Positions 6,719 through 15,162 of a DNA stretch of 64,000 bases are shown piece by piece. Location: NCBI GenBank assembly GCA_045595725.1, contig JAZOAY010000007.1, positions 1-64,000 on the forward strand, in the 5' to 3' direction. A program made the translations under genes and the position numbers. Position 1 is the stretch's first letter, and every line of letters begins with the position of its first letter. Under the pieces are notes generated by a model that saw nothing but the letters and a program-made list of their open reading frames with translations, was not told where the DNA came from and did no database searches. This DNA is from SIG575 sp045595725 (lineage in GTDB: Bacteria; Bacillota; Clostridia; Oscillospirales; Acutalibacteraceae).

Positions 6719-8113
6719 ATGAGTACTTTAAAAAATAATTTAATAGGCGACAGAAAATTTTACCGCCGTGTTATAGCAATTGTACTTCCGCTTATTATCC
6801 AGAATACAATTACTAATGTTGTAAGTCTTCTTGATAACGTTATGGTGGGAAGTGTGGGTACACTTCAAATGTCTTCAGTTGCAATTGTTAATCAGCTTAT
6901 CTTTGTTTTCAACCTCTGTATTTTCGGTGGTCTTGCAGGTGCAGGTATTTTTTCTACTCAGTTTGCAGGTGCGGGAGATAATGACGGTGTGCGTCATTGT
7001 TTCAGAATGAAAGTTTATATCGGCAGTGCAATGTTTATCCTTGCTTCTCTTGTTTTTACTTTTTTATCCGAACCGCTGATTTCTTCGTATCTTGCAGAAG
7101 ATACTTCTTCTGCAGATGCTTCAGCCACGTTAGGGTATGGCATTGATTATCTGAGAATTATGATAATAGGACTGCTGCCTTTTACTGTTTCACAGATTTA
7201 TGCAAGTTCACTCCGAGAACTTGGTGAAACAAAGCTTCCGATGATTGCAAGCATTGTTTCAATTTTTGTAAATCTTATTTTTAACTATCTCCTGATTTTC
7301 GGTAAATTCGGTTTCCCTTGTCTTGGTGTTTCAGGTGCGGCAATTGCAACTGTTATGTCACGTTTTGTGGAGGCAATTATAATTGTAGCTGTCGTAAGTA
7401 TCAGAAAAAAAGACTTTCCGTTTATCAAGGGCGCTTTCAGCAGCTTTTATATTCCGGGGAAACTTTCAAAAGACATTTTTACGAAGGGAATGCCCTTGCT
7501 TGTAAATGAATTTCTTTGGTCTGCAGGTATGGCGGTACTTTTGCAATGCTACTCCGTCAGAGGTCTTGATGTTGTGGCGGCAGTAAACATTTCAAACACA
7601 ATCAACAATCTTTTCAATGTGATTTATATTTCCATGGGAAGTGCCGTGGGAATAATTGTGGGTCAGCATTTAGGTGCAGATAATATAAAAGAAGCAAAGG
7701 TTTCTGTATGGCGACTTATTGCCCTTTCAATTGCAACATGCCTTGTTATGGGCGGTTTTATGGCAGCACTTGCACCATTTATTCCGGAAATTTACAATAC
7801 TGAACCCCATGTGAAAGAAATGGCAACAAAATTCCTTTTTGTTGTGTCGGGACTTATGCCTGTTTTTTCTTTTGCACATTGTTGTTACTTTACTCTTCGC
7901 TCGGGAGGAAGAACAATTCTTACATTTGTTTTTGACAGTGTTTTTACATGGGGACTTGTGGTTCCCTTTGCATACTGTCTTGCAAAATTCACATCACTTC
8001 CAATTGTTCCGTTGTATCTTGCGGTAAGTTCACTTGAACTTGTAAAATGTGTGGTAGGATTTATTCTTGTGAAAAAGGGACTATGGATAAGAAATATTGT
8101 AAGTGATAAATAA
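6719..8113 (+). CDS. MATE-family multidrug/Na+ (H+) antiporter
   Basis: The 464-residue protein has 12 predicted membrane segments in two related halves, as in MATE transporters of the NorM/DinF group. The N-terminal half contains the family hallmark VVSLLDNVMVGSVG and the region GAGIFSTQFAGAGD near residue 75. MATE proteins export cationic drugs or metabolites from the cytoplasm. TATAAT at about 6698 and GGTGA just before the ATG serve as -10 box and ribosome binding site. It is divergent from the FAD enzyme and ends at a strong bidirectional terminator. Substrate is not predictable. Confidence 0.9.
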   Translation: MSTLKNNLIGDRKFYRRVIAIVLPLIIQNTITNVVSLLDNVMVGSVGTLQMSSVAIVNQLIFVFNLCIFGGLAGAGIFSTQFAGAGDNDGVRHCFRMKVYIGSAMFILASLVFTFLSEPLISSYLAEDTSSADASATLGYGIDYLRIMIIGLLPFTVSQIYASSLRELGETKLPMIASIVSIFVNLIFNYLLIFGKFGFPCLGVSGAAIATVMSRFVEAIIIVAVVSIRKKDFPFIKGAFSSFYIPGKLSKDIFTKGMPLLVNEFLWSAGMAVLLQCYSVRGLDVVAAVNISNTINNLFNVIYISMGSAVGIIVGQHLGADNIKEAKVSVWRLIALSIATCLVMGGFMAALAPFIPEIYNTEPHVKEMATKFLFVVSGLMPVFSFAHCCYFTLRSGGRTILTFVFDSVFTWGLVVPFAYCLAKFTSLPIVPLYLAVSSLELVKCVVGFILVKKGLWIRNIVSDK

Positions 8114-8114
8114 A

Positions 8115-8159
8115 AAAGTATCACCGTAATTCTAAGAAAAAGAATTACGGTGAATTTTT
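8115..8159. terminator. Bidirectional terminator (MATE / GH43)
   Basis: TCACCGTAATTCT pairs with AGAATTACGGTGA across a seven-base loop, with A and T runs outside the stem. It serves both convergent genes. Confidence 0.9.
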
Positions 8160-9010
8160 TATTTAATATAAAGTGTGTCGTTTTCTTCTTTAAGGTCGAA
8201 CATTACAGGTCTTTCAAGGGGATTTTCATTAGGTGAATGGAGAATAAGTTTCAGTTCATTTTCACGTGTTCTGAAAATCATTCCATGACCGCCATCTTTC
8301 TCGAACAGAAGTCTGTCATCGTGAATCCATTTTCCGTCGATATGACCGTTGTCGGAGTAAATCATTGCCTGACAGTAATCGTGGTTATAAAAGCTTGACC
8401 AGATAAGAATAAGTTTTCCGTTTTCTGTTCTGTAAGCAAACGGTCCGTCTGTAACAAAGGTTTCTCTTGTTTTGTCAACCCAGCAAGGATCTGATGCTTT
8501 AAAAAGATAAATGGGTTCACCTACAGCCTTCTTAAGGTCGTCACTCAGTTCAACTGCCCACACTTCACCGTCTTTCACCTGTACCCATTCATGACAGAAA
8601 ACAATGTAAGGTTTTCCGTTATCAACCACAAAAGTTCCGTCAAGGCACATCCATTCTTCGGGAGTTACAGGGCCATTGCTATGAGGGACAAAAGGACCTT
8701 CAGGTTTTTCTGATTTCAGAATCTGAGTACCTCTCATTCGCGTATCGCTGAAAAAACTTACAAACATGTAAAAACTGCCTTTGTAAAAGTGCACTTCAGG
8801 TGCCCAGAAATTTTTGTCTGCCCAGAAGTTTTCAGGAGGAAGAAAAACATCTTTTATTTCTGTCCAGTTTTCTAAATCATCACTTACATAAACGTCAAGA
8901 CCCGTGCTTTTGTCAGTCCATGCCTCACTTCCTCTTGTGCCGTACATGTAATATTTATTATCATGTAAAAGAACAAATGGGTCTCTTATATTAATATCTG
9001 CAAATTTCAT
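8159..9010 (-). CDS. Glycoside hydrolase family 43 enzyme (cytoplasmic)
   Basis: The five-bladed beta-propeller of GH43 is indicated by the N-terminal INIRDPFVLLHDNKYYMYGT, whose RDP Asp is the family's catalytic base, and by FWAPEVHF near residue 90; a candidate acid Glu lies near residue 195. GH43 enzymes remove arabinose or xylose units from plant polysaccharides. The start is placed at the ATG at 9010, because GAGGTGAT lies six bases upstream; an ATG nine codons earlier has no such site. There is no signal peptide, so it probably acts on imported oligosaccharides. Length (283) is near the minimum for a single GH43 domain. Confidence 0.85.
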   Translation of the reverse strand: MKFADINIRDPFVLLHDNKYYMYGTRGSEAWTDKSTGLDVYVSDDLENWTEIKDVFLPPENFWADKNFWAPEVHFYKGSFYMFVSFFSDTRMRGTQILKSEKPEGPFVPHSNGPVTPEEWMCLDGTFVVDNGKPYIVFCHEWVQVKDGEVWAVELSDDLKKAVGEPIYLFKASDPCWVDKTRETFVTDGPFAYRTENGKLILIWSSFYNHDYCQAMIYSDNGHIDGKWIHDDRLLFEKDGGHGMIFRTRENELKLILHSPNENPLERPVMFDLKEENDTLYIK

Positions 9011-9133
9011 TTTTATCACCTCAGAAAATTTTATCATATAAGAAAAAATATTTCAATAACCCATGGTATTTATCCCTTGAAAAAAAGAATCTAATCAAGT
9101 ATAATACTAAAAATCCCTTTTAAGGAGAATATT

Positions 9134-10303
9134 ATGTCAGCACTTCTTATTGTTATTTACATAGTTTTTGTGTCATTGGGACTGCCTGATTCACTTTTCG
9201 GAGTTGCATAGCCTGTTGTTCACGGTGAATTCGGTGTTGCAGAAAGTTTTGCTTCTGCTTACAGTATTATCACAGGTGTCTGCACGGGCGGTGTAAGTTT
9301 TGTTGCAGGAAAAATGTTGAGAAAATTCGGCACGGCAAAGGTGACCTTGTTCTCAACTTTCCTTACTGTTATTGCACTTCTGGGAATGAGCTTTTCGCCA
9401 AATATTGTTGTGATGATGGTCTTTGCAATAATGCTCGGTTACGGTGCAGGTGCAATTGACACAGGTCTTAACAATTTCATATCTCTCCATTATGAAGCAA
9501 GACACATGAACTGGCTTCATTGCTGTTGGGGTCTCGGTGTTACAATCAGTCCGCTTATTATGTCGCGATTTCTTACTGATGAAATCGGCTCATGGAGAAA
9601 CGGCTACAGAGTTGTTGCACTTCTTCAGCTTTCAATTACTGTGATAATTTTTCTTTCACTTAAAAAATGGGAAGCGAAAGAAAAAGAAGTCGCACCTGCA
9701 GAAGAAGAAAATCAGGGCGGAGGTAAACTTTTTGATTTGCTGAAAATGAAAGGTGTAATTACAAGCATTCTTTCAATGGGGCTTTACTGCGGCATGGAAT
9801 TCTCCCTTGGCACATGGGGTGCAACTTATGCAGTAAATTCATTTAAAATTTTTCCTGATGAAGCAGCAAAATGGATGTCGCTTTATTGGGGAGGTATTAT
9901 GCTTGGAAGAGTAATTTCAGGTTTTGTTTCCATGAAAATCAGTGACAAAAATCTTGTCCGTGGCGGTATTATAACATCATTTCTCGGTATTATAATTTTT
10001 GCATTGCCTCTTGGAAAGCTTTCATTGCTCGGTTTTCTTCTTATCGGCATCGGTTTCGGACCAATATTCCCGAGTATTCTCCACAGCGTCCCCGAAAGAT
10101 TCGGAACAACTTATTCGGCCGACCTTACAGGATATCACATGGGCGGTGCATACGGATTTGGTTTTGCATTTCAACTTATTTATGGGTACGTTGCAACGGC
10201 AACAACATTTAAAATTACACCATTTTTCCTGATAATACTCTGTGCGGGAGTTTTCCTTGCGAATGAGAAAACGTTGAGGACTCTGAAAAAATTCAAATCA
10301 TAA
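9134..10303 (+). pseudogene. MFS transporter interrupted by an in-frame amber codon
   Basis: A good ribosome binding site (AAGGAG) and ATG at 9134 open a major-facilitator protein whose 26th codon is TAG at 9209-9211. The sequence around it, FGVA-stop-PVVHGEFG, matches the common MFS pattern GVAWPxxxxEFG, so the stop most simply replaces a Trp codon (TGG to TAG). After it the same frame stays open for 364 codons with about 11 membrane segments and a mid-protein cytoplasmic linker. The amber may be a recent inactivating mutation, a sequencing error or a readthrough site. Other genes here end in TAG, so it is a stop codon in this genome. Sugar or drug transport would be the original role. Confidence 0.82.
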
Positions 10304-10316
10304 CATGGGAAAAAAG

Positions 10317-10350
10317 GTTCCCCTTGAACACAAGGGGAACTGTTGTTTTT
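10317..10350 (+). terminator. Terminator after the MFS gene
   Basis: GTTCCCCTTG pairs perfectly with CAAGGGGAAC over a four-base loop, followed by TGTTGTTTTT. Confidence 0.9.
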
Positions 10351-10402
10351 GCAAGAAAATGAATGAGGAGATTTTAGCTTGAAATATTTTTCATATTATT
10401 AC

Positions 10403-10747
10403 CTATTTCAAAAAATATCCCAGACCCATTAGCAGATATAAAGGTCCGAAGCAATAAACCATGAACATTTCCTGATGCTCGACTTTTGTTTTGAAACAGT
10501 CTGTAAGAAGTAAACATTCAAAAACATATGCTATTGCACCGAGACAATATGCTACACCTTTAAGTAAATGATATATATCATCAAAGAAAAACGATAAAAT
10601 GAAAAGTATTGCTGCAACGGCCACTAGAAAATTTCTCAGTACCAGCATTATGTAGTCAAGTTTCGGGTGGTCTGCGTGAGTCAGTTCTTTTTTATCTGGA
10701 ATTGTTTTGTCAACTGTACGTTTGATTTCTTTCAGAATTTTCGGCAT
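10403..10747 (-). CDS. Small unknown membrane protein
   Basis: The 114-residue product has a charged N-terminal 30 residues and three hydrophobic segments at about 33-52, 60-78 and 92-112. I do not recognise the family. AAGGAG stands eight bases before the ATG, and a full promoter lies upstream (TTGCAA, 17 bases, TATACT). The gene is monocistronic, convergent with the broken MFS gene. Confidence 0.7.
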   Translation of the reverse strand: MPKILKEIKRTVDKTIPDKKELTHADHPKLDYIMLVLRNFLVAVAAILFILSFFFDDIYHLLKGVAYCLGAIAYVFECLLLTDCFKTKVEHQEMFMVYCFGPLYLLMGLGYFLK

Positions 10748-10777
10748 ATCTTTTCTCCTTTTTTATTATCTGAAAAA

Positions 10778-10806
10778 AGTATAGCATGATGATATACTTT
10801 TTGCAA
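10778..10806 (-). promoter_or_regulatory. Promoter of the small membrane protein, inside an inverted repeat
   Basis: On the minus strand TTGCAA (10801-10806), a 17-base spacer and TATACT (10778-10783) make a housekeeping promoter. The -10 and spacer form a palindrome (AAAAAGTATA/TATACTTTTT, 10774-10802), which could also act as an operator or a terminator on the plus strand. Confidence 0.6.
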
Positions 10807-10948
10807 CAGAAATTCCGTATGTCTGAAATACAATATCTTACGCACATTCGTGAAATTTTCTCTTTGTCATACGGCAGTATAACTGCAGAGAAGATTTCCT
10901 GACAGCACACAACCTATTGCATTTCAGATGCAGAAGCTGAACTATGTG

Positions 10949-10977
10949 TTGCCATTGATTTGAATTTTTGATATAAT
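10949..10977 (+). promoter_or_regulatory. Promoter of the TetM/EF-G-like GTPase gene
   Basis: TTGCCA (10949-10954), a 17-base spacer and TATAAT (10972-10977) lie 27 bases before the start codon, leaving a leader of only about 20 bases, too short for attenuation of the tet(M) type. Confidence 0.75.
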
Positions 10978-11003
10978 GTAAAAAATTGTTCAGAGGTAAT
11001 TTT

Positions 11004-12932
11004 ATGAGGTCAAAGGAAAGTGTAATCGGAATACTTGCCCATGTTGATGCGGGTAAAACAACGCTTACGGAAGCAGTTCTTTACAGGACAGGTGCTATCC
11101 GTAAATTTGGTCGTGTTGATAAAAAAGATTCTCATTTTGATTCCCATGAACTTGAAAGAAGCCGTGGAATTACTATTTTTTCAAAGCAGAATCCGTTTAC
11201 TCTCGGCGGTAAAAACTTTACTCTTGTAGATACTCCCGGACATGTTGACTTTTCTGCAGAAATGGAAAGAACGCTCAGCGTTCTTGATTATGCTGTGCTT
11301 GTTATTGACGGAATAAGTTCTGTCCAGAGTCATACAGAAACCATATGGCAGTTACTTAGTGAATATAATGTTCCCGTTTTTATTTTTGTGAATAAAACAG
11401 ACAGAGATGGTTTTGATAAATCAATTCTGCTGAATGATTTAAAAGCAAGATTCAGCGATTTCTGTATAGATTTCACTCAGGAAAAAGAAAGTTTTGATGA
11501 AGAAATTTCCATGATAAATGAAGAAATTCTTGAAGCATTTCTTGAGGGAAATACTGATGAAAAATTTATTGTAAAAGAAATTGCAAAAGCAGTTTCAAAG
11601 AGAGAAGTTTTTCCATGCTTTTTTGGTTCTGCTTTGCAGGACGAAGGTGTTGACAAACTTCTCGAGGGCATTGAAAAATATACTTTCACGAAAGATTATT
11701 CCGATGTTTTCAGTGCACAGGTGTATAAAATTCTTCACGACAGTCAGGGAAACAGAGTAAGTTTTCTGAAAGTTACAGGCGGTTCTGTTAAAGTTAAAAT
11801 GACTGTTGGTGAAGAAAAAATTGACACGGTAAAAATATATTCGGGAGAAAAAAGTGAAACCGTAAAAGAAATTTATGCAGGAAGTGTCTGTGCCGTAACA
11901 GGGTTAACGTCAGTTTCTGCGGGAGAAAAGATTGACATAAACGGTGTGAAATCAAATTCAAGGATGAAACTCAATCCTTTACTTTCTGCTCAGGTTATTA
12001 TTTCTGACGGAACCGACATTCACACGGCTTACAGAAAACTCAGTGTAATCGGAGAAGAGCTTCCCGAACTTTCTGTTCACATTCTGAATATTGCAAATGA
12101 AGAACAAATCGTCATAAGAGTAATGGGAAGAATTCAGCTTGAAGTTCTCAAAGCACTTGTGAAAGAGCGTTTTTCTATGGATATTGACTTCGGTCCCTGC
12201 AGAATTCTTTACAAAGAAACCGTAAAAACTCCTGTAATGGGTTACGGTCACTTTGAACCGTTGCGTCATTATGCAGAAACACAACTTCGCATTGAACCCG
12301 GTGAAAGAGACAGTGGAATTGTAATTGAAAATGAATGCAGTCTTGAAGTTCTTGACTCCAATTTTCAGAATCTTGTTCTTACACATATAGGCGAAAAAGA
12401 GCATGTGGGAATTCTGACCGGTTCGCCTCTGACGGATGTAAAAATTATCCTGACGGCAGGTCGCTCCCATCTTAAACATACTGAGGGCGGTGACTTCAGA
12501 GAGGCAACCTACAGGGCAATAAGACAAGGTCTTGAAAAGGCGGAAAACATTCTCCTTGAGCCTTATTATTCTTTCACTTTGCGTGTGCCTGTAAATTCCA
12601 TGGGTAGGGCGATTTCTGATATTCAGAAAATGAACGGCGAATTTTCTCCTCCTGAAATGAATGAGACGGAAGCGATTATAAAAGGTGCGGGACCTGTTTC
12701 GGAATTTATGAATTATCCGGAAGAAGTTGTTTCATACACTTCAGGAAAAGGAATGATTTCCTTGAGAGAAAACGGTTACAGACCTTGCCACAATTCAGAA
12801 GAAGTGATTGCAAAAATCGGTTATGAAAAAGAACGTGATATGGAAAATACCTCATCTTCCGTTTTCTGCTCACACGGAGCAGGTTTTGAAGTGAAATGGT
12901 TTGATGTTGACAACATGAGGCATATAAAGTAA
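11004..12932 (+). CDS. EF-G/TetM-like translational GTPase
   Basis: The 642-residue protein carries G1 (AHVDAGKTTL), G2 (RGITI), G3 (DTPGHVDF) and G4 (NKTD), followed by EF-G domains II-V. It belongs to the TetM/TetO ribosomal-protection branch by length and N-terminus. Its domain IV, however, has GRSHLKHTEGGDFREAT, the EF-G-like form, rather than the loop of proven resistance proteins. It is therefore probably a chromosomal paralogue acting on ribosomes in some stress or rescue role; tetracycline protection is possible but not shown. The ATG at 11004 is chosen because AGAGGT lies eight bases upstream; an in-frame TTG six codons earlier lacks a site. Confidence 0.8.
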   Translation: MRSKESVIGILAHVDAGKTTLTEAVLYRTGAIRKFGRVDKKDSHFDSHELERSRGITIFSKQNPFTLGGKNFTLVDTPGHVDFSAEMERTLSVLDYAVLVIDGISSVQSHTETIWQLLSEYNVPVFIFVNKTDRDGFDKSILLNDLKARFSDFCIDFTQEKESFDEEISMINEEILEAFLEGNTDEKFIVKEIAKAVSKREVFPCFFGSALQDEGVDKLLEGIEKYTFTKDYSDVFSAQVYKILHDSQGNRVSFLKVTGGSVKVKMTVGEEKIDTVKIYSGEKSETVKEIYAGSVCAVTGLTSVSAGEKIDINGVKSNSRMKLNPLLSAQVIISDGTDIHTAYRKLSVIGEELPELSVHILNIANEEQIVIRVMGRIQLEVLKALVKERFSMDIDFGPCRILYKETVKTPVMGYGHFEPLRHYAETQLRIEPGERDSGIVIENECSLEVLDSNFQNLVLTHIGEKEHVGILTGSPLTDVKIILTAGRSHLKHTEGGDFREATYRAIRQGLEKAENILLEPYYSFTLRVPVNSMGRAISDIQKMNGEFSPPEMNETEAIIKGAGPVSEFMNYPEEVVSYTSGKGMISLRENGYRPCHNSEEVIAKIGYEKERDMENTSSSVFCSHGAGFEVKWFDVDNMRHIK

Positions 12933-12960
12933 AAAAGCACACTCTACTGAAGAGAAAAAT

Positions 12961-12992
12961 GTCATTCTACCAACGGTAGGGTGACTTTTCTT
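12961..12992 (+). terminator. Terminator after the GTPase gene
   Basis: GTCATTCTACC pairs with GGTAGGGTGAC (two G-T pairs) around a three-base loop, followed by TTTTCTT. Confidence 0.8.
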
Positions 12993-13081
12993 ATGAACCG
13001 AGATATACTTTTGTCAGAAAACAAAAATGCAAAGGAGGTTTTCTTATGAAAGTAAAAATCAGATTAAAAGGAGGCATTGTT

Positions 13082-13972
13082 ATGGATACTGTTATTACGG
13101 GCAGATTTATTTCCGAATTGAGAAAAGAAAAAGGTTTGACCCAGGCAGAACTGGCTGAAAGGCTTAACGTAACAGACAAGGCCGTTTCAAAATGGGAGAC
13201 GGGCAGAAGTGCACCTGATGTATCGTTGCTTATTCCTTTGTCAGAAATTCTTGAGGTTACCGTTACAGAGATTTTAAAGGGTGAAAGAATCAGTACAGAA
13301 GTTTTGTCCGAGGCAAGTAATGAGGTGATTGTAAAAGCAATTAAGGAGAAAAAACATATCAGTAAACGGTTTTTGTTGATTGCAGGAATTATAATATTTG
13401 TGTTAATCTGTCTTAAGGCACTTTCATATCCTGCGAGTCACTTTTTAAATTCTGCCACTCCAAATGACGACGTTGATATTTCGGAAAAAACAGAACAATA
13501 TATAGATAATTATTATGAAGAAGATCATAAAAACATGCAAAAACCGGGAGAATATATAGAAACTTACGGCGAAAATGGAGAAAATTTAAAAATTATAAAA
13601 AGGGTAGAAAAAGATGATCTTTATTTCTTCCTTATGCAAAGCGAAACGAGAAAAGTTATGGCAATTTTTGAAAAAGATAAAATCTTCGAGGACAGAATTT
13701 ATCTTTCGAATTTTTATGATTTTACCGAACACCCAGATTTCATTTTTCACTGGATTGGTGATACGAATCCTCGGAGTAAAGAAGAAGGCAAAACATTTGA
13801 TGTCCATTACGGGTACGACATAAAGGATAAGGAATATGATTATACTTACCACGGAGTTAGATATACAAACGAAATAGAAGAAGACGGAATTCTTTTTGAA
13901 GTGTTTGTTGATGACAAAATAAAGGGTGAGGATACACATGCACGACTTGTTCATTACAAATCTTTAGACTGA
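13082..13972 (+). CDS. XRE-family HTH regulator with membrane segment (paralogue of the one at 287-1045)
   Basis: The N-terminal 65 residues form a Cro/CI HTH nearly the same as that of the first regulator (shared LAERLNVTDKAVSKWETG). A membrane helix spans about residues 98-118, and about 175 residues follow outside. The external tails differ between the paralogues, which suggests similar DNA sites but different signals. Two possible starts each have a Shine-Dalgarno: ATG at 13046 and ATG at 13082. The second is chosen because its N-terminus aligns with the paralogue (MDTVITGRFIS against MDNRKTGKFIS). The peptide between the two starts contains the inner ribosome binding site. Confidence 0.83.
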   Translation: MDTVITGRFISELRKEKGLTQAELAERLNVTDKAVSKWETGRSAPDVSLLIPLSEILEVTVTEILKGERISTEVLSEASNEVIVKAIKEKKHISKRFLLIAGIIIFVLICLKALSYPASHFLNSATPNDDVDISEKTEQYIDNYYEEDHKNMQKPGEYIETYGENGENLKIIKRVEKDDLYFFLMQSETRKVMAIFEKDKIFEDRIYLSNFYDFTEHPDFIFHWIGDTNPRSKEEGKTFDVHYGYDIKDKEYDYTYHGVRYTNEIEEDGILFEVFVDDKIKGEDTHARLVHYKSLD

Positions 13973-13999
13973 TAAAACGAATTTGTAAGCAAAAAATTC

Positions 14000-14038
14000 A
14001 AAAAGGACCTTGCCACAAGTGTGGCAGGGTCCTTTTTC
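14000..14038. terminator. Bidirectional terminator between XRE gene and tRNA-Ala
   Basis: AAAAGGACC-TGCCAC pairs with TGGCA-GGTCCTTTT, with A and T runs outside. It serves the XRE gene on the plus strand and the tRNA on the minus strand. Confidence 0.9.
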
Positions 14039-14114
14039 TGGTGGAGCATAGCGGAGTTGAACCGCTGACATTTTGCTTGCGAAGCAAACATTCTACCAAC
14101 TGAATTAATGCCCC
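14039..14114 (-). tRNA. tRNA-Ala (anticodon CGC)
   Basis: The 76-base cloverleaf is complete: acceptor GGGGCAT with ATGCTCC, discriminator A and encoded CCA, D arm, anticodon stem TTTGC/GCAAA around TTCGCAA, and T loop TTCAACT. Acceptor pair 3-70 is G-U, the alanine identity element, in agreement with the CGC anticodon that reads GCG codons. Confidence 0.95.
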
Positions 14115-14121
14115 ATATTTT

Positions 14122-14160
14122 AACACGGTCTGCACCTTTCGGGACAGACCGTGTTTTTGT
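14122..14160. terminator. Terminator hairpin between nagB and tRNA-Ala
   Basis: ACACGGTCTG pairs with CAGACCGTGT over a 12-base loop. On the minus strand it follows nagB with a weak TTAAAATA tract, and the tRNA begins just beyond it, so some readthrough into the tRNA is possible. On the plus strand the T tract is strong. Confidence 0.75.
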
Positions 14161-14169
14161 GTATTTAAC

Positions 14170-14895
14170 TTATTTAAGAAGACTTGCTGCTGCTTTGTCA
14201 ACGAAGAATGTAACATTTTTGTGGTTCTGAAGAATTGAAGCGGGGCACTGAGGAGTAACTTCACCGTTTACTGCAGCTGCTATTGCCTTTGCTTTTGCTT
14301 CACCTGTTGCGATGAGAACGATTTCTTCTGAACGCATGATGCTGCCGATACCCATTGTCATAGCGTATCTGGGCATTGCCTGTTCGCCGAAATATTTCTG
14401 GTTGCTGTCAATTGTACTCTGTGTAAGAGTAACCTTGAAAGCTTCGTCTGTGAATTCATCAGCAGGTTCGTTAAAACCAATGTGACCGTTTGTGCCGATA
14501 CCGAGAATCTGAACTTTAATTCCGCCGGCTGCTTTGATAGCTTCAGCATATCTTGCGCTTTCTGCATCATAGTCTTCAGCGTTGCCGTCGAGGAAGTTGA
14601 TATTTTCTGCCTGAACGTCAATTTTGTCAAAAAGATTTTCGTGCATGAATGTGTGATAACTGTTTTTGTCATCAACAGGAAGATCACAATATTCATCAAG
14701 GTTAAATGTTTTCATGTTCTTGAAAGAAATGTTGCCTTTGTTGAATTCGTTTACTATGTATTCGTAAGTGGGAACGGGAGATGCGCCTGTTGCAAATCCG
14801 ATTGCACATGAAGGCTCGTCAGCCACTCTTTTGATAATAATTCTGCCGACTGCTTCTGCAATCTGTTCTGCTGTTTCGTAAACCTGTACTTTCAT
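14170..14895 (-). CDS. nagB: Glucosamine-6-phosphate deaminase
   Basis: The 241-residue protein matches NagB: GFATGASPVPTY near residue 34 (phosphate-binding loop), FNLDEYCDL near 64, the catalytic region LGIGTNGHIGFNEP near 130, and the late region MRSEEIVLIATGEAKA. NagB converts glucosamine 6-phosphate to fructose 6-phosphate and ammonia in the cytoplasm, feeding amino sugars into glycolysis. A GGAGG-like site precedes the ATG. nagA is not next to it; the gene appears alone and is divergent from an SOS-type promoter. Confidence 0.95.
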   Translation of the reverse strand: MKVQVYETAEQIAEAVGRIIIKRVADEPSCAIGFATGASPVPTYEYIVNEFNKGNISFKNMKTFNLDEYCDLPVDDKNSYHTFMHENLFDKIDVQAENINFLDGNAEDYDAESARYAEAIKAAGGIKVQILGIGTNGHIGFNEPADEFTDEAFKVTLTQSTIDSNQKYFGEQAMPRYAMTMGIGSIMRSEEIVLIATGEAKAKAIAAAVNGEVTPQCPASILQNHKNVTFFVDKAAASLLK

Positions 14896-15004
14896 TTTTC
14901 ATTCCTCCGCAATTTTGATGAACAAATTATATCACATTTTAAAATTTTTTTCCATATAATGCAAAAAATTAAGAAAATTTTTTAAAAATTAAGAAAAAGC
15001 CGGG

Positions 15005-15032
15005 AGTTAAGTCCGAATTTTTGGACTTAACT
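15005..15032. repeat. Perfect inverted repeat between nagB and the SOS-type promoter
   Basis: AGTTAAGTCC and GGACTTAACT form 10-bp perfect arms around an eight-base spacer. There is no T tract, so an operator for the divergent nagB or a processing hairpin fits better than a terminator. The regulator is unknown. Confidence 0.55.
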
Positions 15033-15055
15033 GAACACAAAAACGAACATTTGTG

Positions 15056-15106
15056 TTGACAAATGAAAAATTTGTGTTATAATGGTGACATAAAGAACAA
15101 ACGTTC
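15056..15106 (+). promoter_or_regulatory. Strong promoter with LexA-type operator
   Basis: TTGACA (15056-15061) and TATAAT (15078-15083) are 16 bases apart. GAACAAACGTTC at 15095-15106 matches the core GAAC-N4-GTTC of the Gram-positive SOS box, at the expected transcription start. A second, imperfect site, CGAACATTTGTGTT (15044-15057), overlaps the -35 box. LexA control is inferred from these sites. Confidence 0.65.
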
Positions 15107-15162
15107 AGCATAAATTTACATAAGAGGCTACATAAGACCTCAGATGAAAGGAAGTAATAAAT

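Noticed and set aside
10806..10970. Possible decayed coding sequence on the plus strand upstream of the GTPase gene
   Set aside because: One frame reads protein-like for about 30 codons but has an in-frame TGA and no homology I can name; it also overlaps a promoter.
11979..12527. Long antisense open frames in the GTPase gene and similar shadows elsewhere
   Set aside because: They lie fully inside well-identified genes, have no ribosome binding sites and give low-complexity or improbable proteins.
11004..12932. A certain tetracycline resistance gene
   Set aside because: The family resemblance is clear but the domain IV region is EF-G-like and no resistance context is present.
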